From a virus: a stretch of DNA of 42,531 nucleotides. How positions within the stretch are numbered: the stretch's first letter is position 1; every line of letters begins with the position of its first letter. Below are positions 29,963-38,005 of the stretch, in pieces. The stretch lies in the IMG/VR virus record IMGVR_UViG_3300035698_000133, positions 1 through 42,531 of that record. One strand, 5' to 3'. The notes below the pieces were generated by a model. That model ran no database searches. It saw only the letters and a program-made list of their open reading frames with translations, and was not told the DNA's origin. The translations under genes were made by a program, and so were the position numbers.

Positions 29963-31603
29963 TTATTTTCCTCCATTAAACTTTTGATCATCATTTGGTT
30001 TACCATCTTGCTCAGGTTCTTCATAGTCTGGCATCTGATCTGGTGGAATAACACTACCATCGCCATCCTGTGGATACCTTGTGATACCATCACCACCATC
30101 TGGCATATCAATTCCACCATCCAATGGATCAGTATCAAGTTCTTTCTTCATCTGAGCTCGCATTTCTTCAACCTCAGCATCAGTCATATTTAGTACCTTC
30201 TTCAATACATATTCTTTACTGAAGAATGTGCCAATGTAAGACTGAATGCTATCAAGTGTCTGGATGCGATCATTAAGAAGTTCTGCATCCTTCAACTCTG
30301 CAAAGTGACCATCTTCCATGAAGTCATACTGAATATGCTCTTGCATACGAGGCCAATCTTCTGGCGCAATTATTCCTTTAAGGAGTAGGTTAGTTTTGAG
30401 CAAGTCAGTGAATAGGGGGGTGAATTTCTTACGAATACGTTGTACGAACTTAGTAAATTTGAGTTCATCTCTGGTAATTTCTGATGCTCGTCCCATACTG
30501 AATCCGTTTTCGGCTTCAAGTCTTGAAATCGGCACGTTAAGTGAACGGTATAGTTTTCGTTGGAAGTATACGATATCATCTATTTCCCCAAGGTTAGAAC
30601 CACCGGGAAGTGTGCTAATTTCGGTTCCACGACCACCTTCACGGCGAGGGAGCCAAAAATCTTCAAGCATCGACATATGATTTCGGTCATCCCGAATTTC
30701 ACCTGTGGTTGCATCGTAAACTAACTTGTTACGATAACGGTTCATCACATCTTTTAGATATTGTTCTGCTTTGACCTTTGGTAGATTGCCAACATCAATG
30801 TAGAAAATTCTACGCTCAGGTGCTCTAGAAATACGATAGATAACAATCGCATCCTCAATCATACGCAACTGGTTAACTGGTTTGATTGCTTTGTGTAGAT
30901 ATGAGATAACTCTACCTGAGTTATTGTCAAGCAACCCTGATGGGACAAACACTATCGAATCAGCCGCAATCTTAATTCCTTGATTACTGCCCTGTGAACC
31001 AGATGATGAAAATGATTTATCATTGTAGATATAATATTCATCTACTTTAATAACCATCTCAATACCATTGACACTTGGATCAGGGTCTTTTTTTGTTTCT
31101 CGAACCTTACGAATTTTGGTTGGGTCAATAAACCTCAACTGTGTTAGACCCTTCTGGGGGTCTTTGTTATCGATAACTTTGTGATAGAATATTCTTCCAT
31201 CAATATACCACCGACGAAAAATGTCATGACCCTTCTCATTAAAATTGAGAAGACGCAAGACTTCACTGAACTCTGTCCTAATACGCTTTTTAATTTTATC
31301 ACTGTAAGGTAAGTTGGTTAAGTCTATGTTAACTGGAATATCATTTAGATTTGAAATGATACCTTCATTCACGATATCTTCAATCGCAGCATCACACTCC
31401 GATTGCATAGAAATATCTCTATAACGACGAATAAGGTCAAGCTCATTGCGTTCCCGCCCATCTGTATCTAGTACAGATGAAAAGAAACCACCGCCTGCAA
31501 TCTCAATTGCGCCGTCATCAGAAGTGGGGTCCGTGAAAGTTTTCTCACGGGCCCCCGCATCCTTTTGTGCTTTTTGTATTGTAAAGCCGAATAGTTCTGC
31601 CAT
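29963..31603 (-). CDS. gp20: portal protein gp20
   Basis: 546 aa (T4 gp20 is 524). Dodecameric head portal for DNA packaging and tail attachment. Typical segments: DAAIEDIVNEGIISNLNDIPV, RWYIDGRIFYHKVID, IRMIEDAIVIYRISRAPER-like (RMIEDAIVIYRISRAPERR), NRYRNKLVYDATTGEIRDD, HMSMLEDFWLPRREGGRG and RLEAENGFSMGRASEITRDE. A C-terminal acidic Asp/Gly/Pro-rich tail (about 50 residues) is seen. ATG at 31603 with AGGAGA upstream; ACTAAATA in the short gap before it may be a late promoter variant. Confidence 0.97.
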   Translation of the reverse strand: MAELFGFTIQKAQKDAGAREKTFTDPTSDDGAIEIAGGGFFSSVLDTDGRERNELDLIRRYRDISMQSECDAAIEDIVNEGIISNLNDIPVNIDLTNLPYSDKIKKRIRTEFSEVLRLLNFNEKGHDIFRRWYIDGRIFYHKVIDNKDPQKGLTQLRFIDPTKIRKVRETKKDPDPSVNGIEMVIKVDEYYIYNDKSFSSSGSQGSNQGIKIAADSIVFVPSGLLDNNSGRVISYLHKAIKPVNQLRMIEDAIVIYRISRAPERRIFYIDVGNLPKVKAEQYLKDVMNRYRNKLVYDATTGEIRDDRNHMSMLEDFWLPRREGGRGTEISTLPGGSNLGEIDDIVYFQRKLYRSLNVPISRLEAENGFSMGRASEITRDELKFTKFVQRIRKKFTPLFTDLLKTNLLLKGIIAPEDWPRMQEHIQYDFMEDGHFAELKDAELLNDRIQTLDSIQSYIGTFFSKEYVLKKVLNMTDAEVEEMRAQMKKELDTDPLDGGIDMPDGGDGITRYPQDGDGSVIPPDQMPDYEEPEQDGKPNDDQKFNGGK

Positions 31604-31625
31604 AATGTTTTTATCTCCTACTGTC

Positions 31626-31633
31626 TATTTAGT
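31626..31633 (-). promoter_or_regulatory. late-like promoter ACTAAATA before gp20
   Basis: ACTAAATA followed by GACAGTAGGAG, 22 bp before the gp20 ATG. A very similar ACTAAATAGAACAGGAG occurs at the old gp17 start (about 38057-38070). Two bases differ from TATAAATA, so it is tentative. Confidence 0.3.
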
Positions 31634-31642
31634 AGGTTCAAA

Positions 31643-32179
31643 TTAGAAGTTTACGCCGGAAGCTTCGAAGTGCTGATATCTCCAAGTAACGTCAAAATTC
31701 TCAGCTTCATTCTCAGTATCCATACTCATTTCAATTGCAGAACCACTTGTCTTTGGCCATGCATTTCGAAGAATATAAGTTTTCAAAACCGTTTCGTCAC
31801 GATCCAATTGTTCAATAGTCAAGTCTGTCTGATAATCAGCAGGAGAAACAACACCAGTATTAAGAGCAAAATCATTGATACCGTTTGACCAGCGTTCAAT
31901 TGCGTTTTTAATCATAAAGTCAGTATCATTTATAAATGTGGTTGTCCACTCTTCTGGTTCAGTTGCATCACCCGCCATGTAAATTGTACGACCACGGAAT
32001 TTCAAAGGAATTTCAGTGATACCCCTACTAGGTAAAGACGATGCTTTTACTAGAAACGAAGTTCTACGAGTATCAAGACCGATTGCGATCCCTGATGGTG
32101 GAGTAATAGTTACCCTAAATTGGTTAGCTCTTGCACCACCACCGATTAGATTTGCTTTAAAGTCATCTATATTAGCCAT
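31643..32179 (-). CDS. gp19: tail tube protein gp19
   Basis: 178 aa (T4 gp19 is 163). Forms the inner tail tube through which DNA passes. Typical parts: FKANLIGGGARANQFRVTI, FLVKASSLPSRGITEIPLKFRG, the tube strand WTTTFINDTDFMIKNAIERW and the end AENFDVTWRYQHFEASGVNF. Start ATG 32179, 2 bp after the gp18 stop, with GGAGGTTAATC upstream in the gp18 end. Order gp18-gp19-gp20 is as in T4. Confidence 0.95.
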   Translation of the reverse strand: MANIDDFKANLIGGGARANQFRVTITPPSGIAIGLDTRRTSFLVKASSLPSRGITEIPLKFRGRTIYMAGDATEPEEWTTTFINDTDFMIKNAIERWSNGINDFALNTGVVSPADYQTDLTIEQLDRDETVLKTYILRNAWPKTSGSAIEMSMDTENEAENFDVTWRYQHFEASGVNF

Positions 32180-32181
32180 GA

Positions 32182-34428
32182 TTAACCTCCTACCTCACTA
32201 AACGCAACACCAGTTCGAACGGCGATGAAGTTTAGTGTAATAAAGTTGATTGACCTTGCTGGTTTGATGTAGATGTCACCAATAAACTCGTTACGGTCAA
32301 TGACCTCACCAGTGTTGTTAGTTGTATCACAAACTACCTTAAAGTCGAAAATACCTCTACGACCCTGCACATCCCGCAAGAAGGGTTCTACCAGATTACG
32401 GAACTGTGCCCTTGTGAATTCATCATTGAACTCAAAGAGTTGGAACTTAGCAGCAGTGGCAATTGCCTTCTCAAGAACAAGGAACAGCCGCCGCACGTTA
32501 ATGCGGTCAAATGCACTTGGTTTCGAAAGAGCAGTCTTGTCACCAAAGAGTGTAACACCCTGGCCGGGGAAATCAACCACTGGGTTGATCCGGGCCTTAT
32601 AGAGAATGTCACGATCTGCTTTCTGTGGGTTGTAAGAAAGTTTAATTGCACCACGAACAGCGCCACGATTGTAACCCGCTGGTGAGAACCAAGGGTCAGC
32701 AACCATATCTGTAAATGCACAAAGGCCAGCAGTATCACCGTTCAAAGGAACAAATCGATACACATCATTATATTTGTCATACATATACTTGTATCCACTG
32801 TCGAATACCATATACGAAGACGATGGGCATTTGTCAAATGCTGCTTTAACATTAGCTGTCTGGGTGATGGATGATGTAACACCAACTGTTGCCGCACGAT
32901 AAGGAGATACGAAACCAACGCAATCCCTACGCAATTCAACAAGGTCTGTGATCATTGTTACCAAGGTATCTTGACCTGCTTCTGTGTCTGCAACACCAGA
33001 ACTTGGTCCACCCATAACTAGGTTGATATCAAGATTTTCTGTGTCATTAAACTTATCATATGCAAGTTCAAGTTCACCAGCAGTAACAGAGTAATCATCT
33101 GTTCCACCTGTTAGAGTGGCAATAACAACACCGGGCACTTTTGTATAGTCCGTACCTGTTGCAACATCTGTACCCCAGTTAGTACCAGCAGAATTATGAT
33201 CTGTCCAGTAGATGTAGTTAGAACCACGGAAGATAACATCCGGGTAGTAATTATTACCGCCCTGAGTTGTCTTTGCAGATGAGTTCTTAGACATATTCGA
33301 CCAAACTTCAATAACTGAAGATGTACGTTGTCCCTTAACATCAACATCATAACCTGTGATGTCACCTGTTTTGTCATAAACTGCAACATGTATTTCATCT
33401 AGTTCACCACGAGCATTCGCAATTGCCCAATCTGATGTGCCGGGAGCAGCATCAAATAGATCGCTGAAACGCCAGCGCCGACGAATTAGAGAGTTATCAG
33501 GAATAACTGTCTGAAGTCCGGCACCAGCAGGATCATCAAGAACCCGAATGGTTAGAGTGTCTGATGAAATTGCAGTGACTTCGTATTCTACGTTACCTGA
33601 TTCAACCTTAGTATGACCAGCTGCAGCTGAAAACACTAGAGCTACATCGTTGGCAACTGTGATTGCTTTATCTAGAACAACAACTGATATAACCGAACCA
33701 GCACCACCACTCTGCGAAGTAACTGATTCAATCTTAACAACTTCGTCACCATCTGAAATACCAGCACCAAGCACTCTTTGTCCTGCTGCAACTGCACCAG
33801 TTCCACCATCAGTAGTAAGAGTTTTACTTGCAACTGTGATTGCACCGTTAACTACTCCAACAATAGCACTTGCTGTGTAGAACTGAATGATGTCCCCAAT
33901 TACGATTGATGCGGCAGTTGCATTTTGGTCATCTACTGTAATAGATAGATCACCAATTGCACCAGCACCATTAACTAGGTTAAGAGAACCAAGTTGTTGT
34001 GAAAATGCTGCCGGGCTTCCACAGATATCAACACCGATTGAGTTACCTAAAGTACCAGCTGTACGAGCGGTCCAATCGCCGTGAGAACCTTGTCCTGTTG
34101 AAAAACTAGCTTCATAGTGGTCATCGTCACGAATGAGGATAGCACTGCTTGAACCAGCGTTTAGAATGCCTGATTCTGCACGAACCACACGAAGAGCGTC
34201 ACCATACTGCAAGAAGTTTGCAGCAGTGAACCACCACTCAAAATTTGAACTATTTGGCTTACCGAATGTCTGTAGAAGCTGTTCTTCCGAACTAATGGCG
34301 GTAACTGCACTTACTGGACCTTTTGCGAAGGGTCCGGCAATTGCGCCAATAGAGGTAGATACAGCAGGAACAACATTTGTAAGATCGATTTCCCTAACGT
34401 GAACGCCGGGTGAAACTAGAAATCCCAT
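32182..34428 (-). CDS. gp18: contractile tail sheath gp18
   Basis: 748 aa (T4 gp18 is 659). The N-terminus FLVSPGVHVREIDLTNVVPA and PFAKGPVSAVTAISSEEQLL, with the C-terminal block RAQFRNLVEPFLRDVQGRRG and GDIYIKPARSINFITLNFI, are diagnostic of T4-like sheath. The middle (about residues 150-330) contains an extra Gly/Ser/Val-rich beta domain, probably on the outer surface. ATG 34428 with TAGGAGT. Preceded by a consensus late promoter, and probably cotranscribed with gp19 and gp20. Confidence 0.97.
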   Translation of the reverse strand: MGFLVSPGVHVREIDLTNVVPAVSTSIGAIAGPFAKGPVSAVTAISSEEQLLQTFGKPNSSNFEWWFTAANFLQYGDALRVVRAESGILNAGSSSAILIRDDDHYEASFSTGQGSHGDWTARTAGTLGNSIGVDICGSPAAFSQQLGSLNLVNGAGAIGDLSITVDDQNATAASIVIGDIIQFYTASAIVGVVNGAITVASKTLTTDGGTGAVAAGQRVLGAGISDGDEVVKIESVTSQSGGAGSVISVVVLDKAITVANDVALVFSAAAGHTKVESGNVEYEVTAISSDTLTIRVLDDPAGAGLQTVIPDNSLIRRRWRFSDLFDAAPGTSDWAIANARGELDEIHVAVYDKTGDITGYDVDVKGQRTSSVIEVWSNMSKNSSAKTTQGGNNYYPDVIFRGSNYIYWTDHNSAGTNWGTDVATGTDYTKVPGVVIATLTGGTDDYSVTAGELELAYDKFNDTENLDINLVMGGPSSGVADTEAGQDTLVTMITDLVELRRDCVGFVSPYRAATVGVTSSITQTANVKAAFDKCPSSSYMVFDSGYKYMYDKYNDVYRFVPLNGDTAGLCAFTDMVADPWFSPAGYNRGAVRGAIKLSYNPQKADRDILYKARINPVVDFPGQGVTLFGDKTALSKPSAFDRINVRRLFLVLEKAIATAAKFQLFEFNDEFTRAQFRNLVEPFLRDVQGRRGIFDFKVVCDTTNNTGEVIDRNEFIGDIYIKPARSINFITLNFIAVRTGVAFSEVGG

Positions 34429-34469
34429 ATCTTTACTCCTAACTTAAAGAGAGTTATTTGTTATACAGA

Positions 34470-34477
34470 TATTTATA
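34470..34477 (-). promoter_or_regulatory. late promoter TATAAATA for gp18-gp19
   Basis: Exact late consensus 41 bp before the gp18 ATG, in the gap behind the rightward HNH gene. Confidence 0.85.
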
Positions 34478-34527
34478 AAAAATCTCTTTTACATAACTCG
34501 ATTTTATAAGTGTTATATCATCTAATG

Positions 34528-34535
34528 TATATATA
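34528..34535 (+). promoter_or_regulatory. rightward late promoter variant TATATATA
   Basis: TATATATA-GTAAT-ATG: one base from the late consensus and exactly 5 nt before the start at 34541, the same spacing as at three leftward endonuclease genes. Confidence 0.55.
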
Positions 34536-34540
34536 GTAAT

Positions 34541-34840
34541 ATGAATGACCATTATGAAAAATATAAAGATACCATCAAGAAGGTTTCACGAAGAAATTAT
34601 CAGAAGCGGGTATACCTTCTAAATGAATTCCTCACAGAAAAATCATGTATTCACTGTGGTGAGGCAGAGCATGTCTGTCTCAAATTCTGGCCCCATGATG
34701 CAGAGATACGCAAGGTATCCAAGAGAGTTGGAACAAGCGATGATAGCCGCAAAGAGGTATTTCACCTAATTGATAAATCTGTTATCTTATGTTCCAATTG
34801 TTATATCAAAAAACATAACGATCTAATCGAATTTATTTAG
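34541..34840 (+). CDS. small HNH-like endonuclease, degenerate, rightward
   Basis: 99 aa. Two zinc-binding CxxC knuckles (CIHCGE and CSNCYIKKHN) frame the usual HNH layout, but the central His-His pair is replaced by KFWPHD and the final CxxCH has Tyr in place of His, so catalysis is doubtful. A Lys/Arg-rich N-terminus (KKVSRRNYQKRVYLL) would contact nucleic acid. It lies between gp17 and gp18 on the opposite strand, ends 4 bp from the gp17 stop, has no ribosome-binding site and sits 5 nt after TATATATA. A free-standing homing enzyme or its relic is the best guess. Confidence 0.65.
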   Translation: MNDHYEKYKDTIKKVSRRNYQKRVYLLNEFLTEKSCIHCGEAEHVCLKFWPHDAEIRKVSKRVGTSDDSRKEVFHLIDKSVILCSNCYIKKHNDLIEFI

Positions 34841-34844
34841 GATA

Positions 34845-35996
34845 TTACCAACTTCCAGAACTGTCTCTCACAATAGGTGCCCAACGAGTTCCATATTCGT
34901 CTACCATTTCTCCAATATTTTCATCCTCAAGCCCATTTACTATGAAACCAAAGGGTGCCATATCCTGTTCTAATGCATCTTGTTGTTCAGACATCATCGT
35001 TTTACGGATATCATTATTAGTTAATTCTTTGAAATACTGTTGGTCTGTAACCCATGCAAAGATAAAGAGACATGCAACAAGGTCATCGTTACACCCATCA
35101 TCAGCCTCAAAGGATGAACCCTTAACAATAAAGGTTGATAACTCATTGATACATTCGTAATCCTCAATAATCAGTTTATTATCTTCAACCAACTGCTTGA
35201 GGTTTGAACAACCAATCTTCTTTGTTGCCTTTGTGGTTCTTACCCCCAACTGCGCTCTACCACCACTGAAGCCCCCTCCAAGGACTTGTCCCGCACGGCC
35301 ACGCATACTTGCCATAATAAGGTTGTCATACTCCAAGTCAAACTGCATAGCGTTAGCAACCTGTTCTCCAATGTCATTAACCTCAATCAATACAAAGGCT
35401 TGATTGTATGCTCGTGCAGTGTCATAGATTTTAGATGGGAATATGAGAGGTTTGATTTCATTGTCACGAAATTTTGCAACGACCCTATATGGTATTTCAC
35501 TCACATCCACAACCACAAATGCTGAGTAATCGTTTGATGTTCCCCGTGAAACATCAGCAGTGAGAAGATATGTGTGACCTTCTTGTGGTAGAACATGAAC
35601 ATCAAGCCCCCCACTAGACTGCTTAGGTGCTCGATATGTTAACTGTTTAAGTTTATGGGGTGCAATCAGTGTATCAATAGAGCCAAGGAACTCACAATTG
35701 TGTGATACTAATCCGTTGGTGTAGTAAAGATTTCCATTGGCAACATTTAACAAATCATATAAATCAATATCATCCTCAACATCTTCTGCATACAGTATTT
35801 TTTTACCCTGAAGCTCTGTGCCGTGATGGAGTGTTGAGGCTACTATTTCCTCTTCACCAAATCTATGATTTAACGAACATTTGATTTCTGTGCCATCATC
35901 AAAAATAAAATGTCGATATTTGCTGCGTGTTATTTTTTGAATACCAGCAAAATCCACAAACCCTGATGGTGATAACACTTTATAACTTTTAGACAT
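34845..35996 (-). CDS. gp17: large terminase gp17, C-terminal half: C-intein plus nuclease domain
   Basis: 383 aa from ATG 35996, which is preceded by GGAAG and overlaps the endonuclease stop; an upstream ATG (36011) is possible. Residues 1-100 are a C-terminal split intein (ends TNGLVSHN). From Cys101 (CEFLGSIDTLI) the protein is the second half of T4-like gp17: the end of the ATPase region, then the RNase-H-fold nuclease with TADVSRGTSNDYSA, VLIEVNDIGEQV and the acidic DDGCNDDLVACLF. After trans-splicing to the N-half, the motor would have about 552 residues and cut and package DNA. Confidence 0.93.
   Translation of the reverse strand: MSKSYKVLSPSGFVDFAGIQKITRSKYRHFIFDDGTEIKCSLNHRFGEEEIVASTLHHGTELQGKKILYAEDVEDDIDLYDLLNVANGNLYYTNGLVSHNCEFLGSIDTLIAPHKLKQLTYRAPKQSSGGLDVHVLPQEGHTYLLTADVSRGTSNDYSAFVVVDVSEIPYRVVAKFRDNEIKPLIFPSKIYDTARAYNQAFVLIEVNDIGEQVANAMQFDLEYDNLIMASMRGRAGQVLGGGFSGGRAQLGVRTTKATKKIGCSNLKQLVEDNKLIIEDYECINELSTFIVKGSSFEADDGCNDDLVACLFIFAWVTDQQYFKELTNNDIRKTMMSEQQDALEQDMAPFGFIVNGLEDENIGEMVDEYGTRWAPIVRDSSGSW
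35697..35996 (-). other. C-terminal half of split intein (IntC, 100 aa)
   Basis: Starts MSKSYKVLSPSGFVDFAGIQ, has the block B-like HxxH-region KCSLNHRFG, and ends LYYTNGLVSHN before Cys+1, with the penultimate His and terminal Asn needed for cyclisation. Recalled similarity to the AceL-TerL IntC is strong (ILSPNGF, HIIFDDDTEIKTSINHPFG, LYITNGVVSHN). Confidence 0.9.
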
Positions 35997-36561
35997 CTTT
36001 CCAACTTCCATTTAAGACTATTTTTTTTAATCCCTGTAAAGTTAATCCATAATCATTATGATATGTCTTACAAAAACCTTGCACATAAGACATCGCCCGG
36101 CCGTTTCCTTGGATTTCACCAACACCATCAATATGAGGTTGTTCATCATACAACTTTCTTATTTCTCTAACAGTATCAATATCTACTTTGGAAGAGTGTC
36201 TTACACCCTTTCTTTTAGCAGACCAACGAGCAATAGTTTCTTCACTAAAACATCCCTTCATCCCACGGTTCCAAGCTTTAGTTCCTTTTTTCACACCACC
36301 AATACCTTTCCTAGAATACCCCGAAAATCCCTCACCGCCGGGGGTTTTATTCCATCCAAAAAGATAACAATCATTTTCCCTAATCAATCGTATCTCCATA
36401 TCCCTTGCTTCTATGCGGTCATTAGTATTGTCTATGATATGGAATGTATGTTTAGGTTTTTTATTTTTGTGACATGTTTTTCTTACATCAGGATTGATTG
36501 TCTGCCCAACATATTTGATTTTGTTTGTATCGTCTTTTAATGCGTAGATATGATAAACCAT
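35989..36561 (-). CDS. GIY-YIG homing endonuclease inside the split terminase intein
   Basis: 190 aa. GIY-YIG core MVYHIYALKDDTNKIKYVGQT, with RKTCHKNKKPKH and the conserved Glu region RDMEIRLIREND; a NUMOD3-type GVKKGTKAWNRGMKGCFSEET region and a C-terminal helical DNA-binding part (YNDYG-like HNDYGLTLQGLKKIVLNGSW) follow. It separates the N- and C-intein genes of gp17. TATAAATA lies 5 nt before the ATG, with the N-intein stop codon inside the promoter. Its stop overlaps the start of the C-half gene by 8 bp, so the C-half is probably translated by coupling to it. Confidence 0.88.
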   Translation of the reverse strand: MVYHIYALKDDTNKIKYVGQTINPDVRKTCHKNKKPKHTFHIIDNTNDRIEARDMEIRLIRENDCYLFGWNKTPGGEGFSGYSRKGIGGVKKGTKAWNRGMKGCFSEETIARWSAKRKGVRHSSKVDIDTVREIRKLYDEQPHIDGVGEIQGNGRAMSYVQGFCKTYHNDYGLTLQGLKKIVLNGSWKDV

Positions 36562-36566
36562 ACACC

Positions 36567-36574
36567 TATTTATA
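36567..36574 (-). promoter_or_regulatory. late promoter TATAAATA, 5 nt before the endonuclease ATG
   Basis: TATAAATAGGTGTATG. The TAA stop of the terminase N-half lies within it. The expected +1 is the A of the ATG; this promoter would also drive the C-half of the terminase. Confidence 0.8.
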
Positions 36575-37481
36575 CATCCAAAGAACTCACACTCACCATT
36601 TCTTCAATATTTACATTAATAATCTTTCCTGTATCATTGTCTTTGAGAGTAACCTTTGTATCACCAGAAACACACTCAAACTCCGTGTTAAACTGAGATT
36701 GGGAAGTGTTTCTGATTGTTTCTTCTTTCCACTTCTCATCCCGGCCGGGAACTTCACTCCAATGAACCTCAATTGGTATATAATTGTTACGACCTTCCTC
36801 TGCATCCACCCATAGTTTATAGAACATATTCATACCGTGGGGAGTAGAAACAATCATAACTTTAGTTGTTTTACCAGATGAAATTGTGGGATACACTGAA
36901 CTAAAGAACTGTTCAGCTACGTTTGCAGGAACATAAGCAAACTCATCAAGGAAAATAATGTTATATGAACCACCACGAACAGCACTAGCTGAAGTGGAAC
37001 TTGCCAGTATTTTAGAACCATTTTCTAACTCCAAGGAACCTTTGTTCCAACTCATTACCCCCTGTTGTAACCATTTGGGTAGGTGTTCATACGCAAGTTG
37101 TAAACGTGACAGTAGATCACGAGCAGTTGCTGCCTTATTTGCAAGGATTGCGATATTAACATTGGGGTTGAATAGTGCATAATGTAACAGATATGAAACC
37201 ATAACTGTAGACTTACCGGACTGTCTGGGTAGTTTGCAAATAGTGAAACGATTGCTGTGGAATGTACCAACCATTTCCTTCTGAAAGTCATACATCTTAA
37301 ATGGAACAAGGCCCTCATCAAGATTAATAATCTTGACATAGTTTTCTATGAAATATTGTGGACTCTCCATGCATTCCTGATACTCAACAAGGTGTTTTTT
37401 AGTCCAGTTCTGTGCGACATTAGCCTTTTTCAGATTCGGGTTACCAGCATAGGTTTGCGGACCAGTATCAGGTTTTGCCAT
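36570..37481 (-). CDS. gp17: large terminase gp17, N-terminal half: ATPase plus N-intein
   Basis: 303 aa. Residues 1-269 are the packaging ATPase: the adenine-binding MYDFQKEMV, Walker A KLPRQSGKST (about 83-92), Walker B NIIFLDEFAYV and coupling motif MIVSTPHGMN, ending TEFE. Residues 270-303 are a short N-intein (from CVSGDTKVTL). Without the C-half it has no nuclease. ATG 37481 lies inside the end of the HNH gene (14-bp overlap), whose last codons supply GGGAGG. An older, broken gp17 start lies upstream of that HNH gene (38003-38047). Confidence 0.94.
   Translation of the reverse strand: MAKPDTGPQTYAGNPNLKKANVAQNWTKKHLVEYQECMESPQYFIENYVKIINLDEGLVPFKMYDFQKEMVGTFHSNRFTICKLPRQSGKSTVMVSYLLHYALFNPNVNIAILANKAATARDLLSRLQLAYEHLPKWLQQGVMSWNKGSLELENGSKILASSTSASAVRGGSYNIIFLDEFAYVPANVAEQFFSSVYPTISSGKTTKVMIVSTPHGMNMFYKLWVDAEEGRNNYIPIEVHWSEVPGRDEKWKEETIRNTSQSQFNTEFECVSGDTKVTLKDNDTGKIINVNIEEMVSVSSLDV
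36573..36674 (-). other. N-terminal half of split intein (IntN, 34 aa)
   Basis: Begins with catalytic Cys1 (FE|CVSGDTKVTLKD), block A of inteins, and ends after only 34 residues at the TAA of the late promoter. The unusually short N-part is the hallmark of the atypical AceL-TerL split intein (25-aa IntN). Confidence 0.88.
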
Positions 37482-37992
37482 CGTTCCTAAACCTCCCCAT
37501 TTTCCAATCCCACTTGGAACTTTTTATTCTATTATAGACAGTTGGCATCGAGCATCCAAATGTTTCCATTACACTATCTAATCCCAAGTATTCTTTTCCT
37601 TCTATAATATATGTCTTCTTTTGCCAAGGTCTGTCTTTTATTTTAGACCAATATTCTTTGTTAGACTTAGACATTCTTTTTTTATTTTCTTCCGTGTGTT
37701 TACTACCTCTCCACACCTCATTTCCCTTTATACCATTTTCCAAAGCTGCCTCTAATTTTCTTCCAGTTTTTTTTCCTTTATTAGCCATACTTTGTGCCTG
37801 TTTAGTTGCTTCTGCAAAACTTATAGAACCACTTAAAGCTTTCCACGCAACCCTATCTTCCCACCTACCATATTCTTCATATAACTTACAATGAGCTGCA
37901 GCGTGTTCTGGTATAGTCAATACTATAATGTTTGATGGGTCATCAGTACCACCAGCATGTCTTGGTATGATGTGGTGTTTATGTGTAATCAT
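37468..37992 (-). CDS. HNH homing endonuclease upstream of the terminase
   Basis: 174 aa. HNH box HKHHIIPRHAGG, then SNIIVLTIPEHAAAHCKLY, paralogous to the rightward HNH enzyme at 9022-9576. A basic NUMOD3-like middle (HTEENKKRMSKSNKEYW) and a C-terminal repeat (YLGLDSVMETFGCSMPTVYN) with helix-turn-helix character follow. TATAAATA lies 5 nt before the ATG. Its last 14 bases overlap the gp17 start and hold the gp17 ribosome-binding site. A degenerate copy of the gp17 start lies directly upstream. Confidence 0.88.
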   Translation of the reverse strand: MITHKHHIIPRHAGGTDDPSNIIVLTIPEHAAAHCKLYEEYGRWEDRVAWKALSGSISFAEATKQAQSMANKGKKTGRKLEAALENGIKGNEVWRGSKHTEENKKRMSKSNKEYWSKIKDRPWQKKTYIIEGKEYLGLDSVMETFGCSMPTVYNRIKSSKWDWKMGRFRNDGKT

Positions 37993-37997
37993 ACTAT

Positions 37998-38005
37998 TAT
38001 TTATA
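37998..38005 (-). promoter_or_regulatory. late promoter TATAAATA, 5 nt before the HNH ATG
   Basis: TATAAATAATAGTATG. It begins exactly where the old gp17 5' homology ends. Confidence 0.8.
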
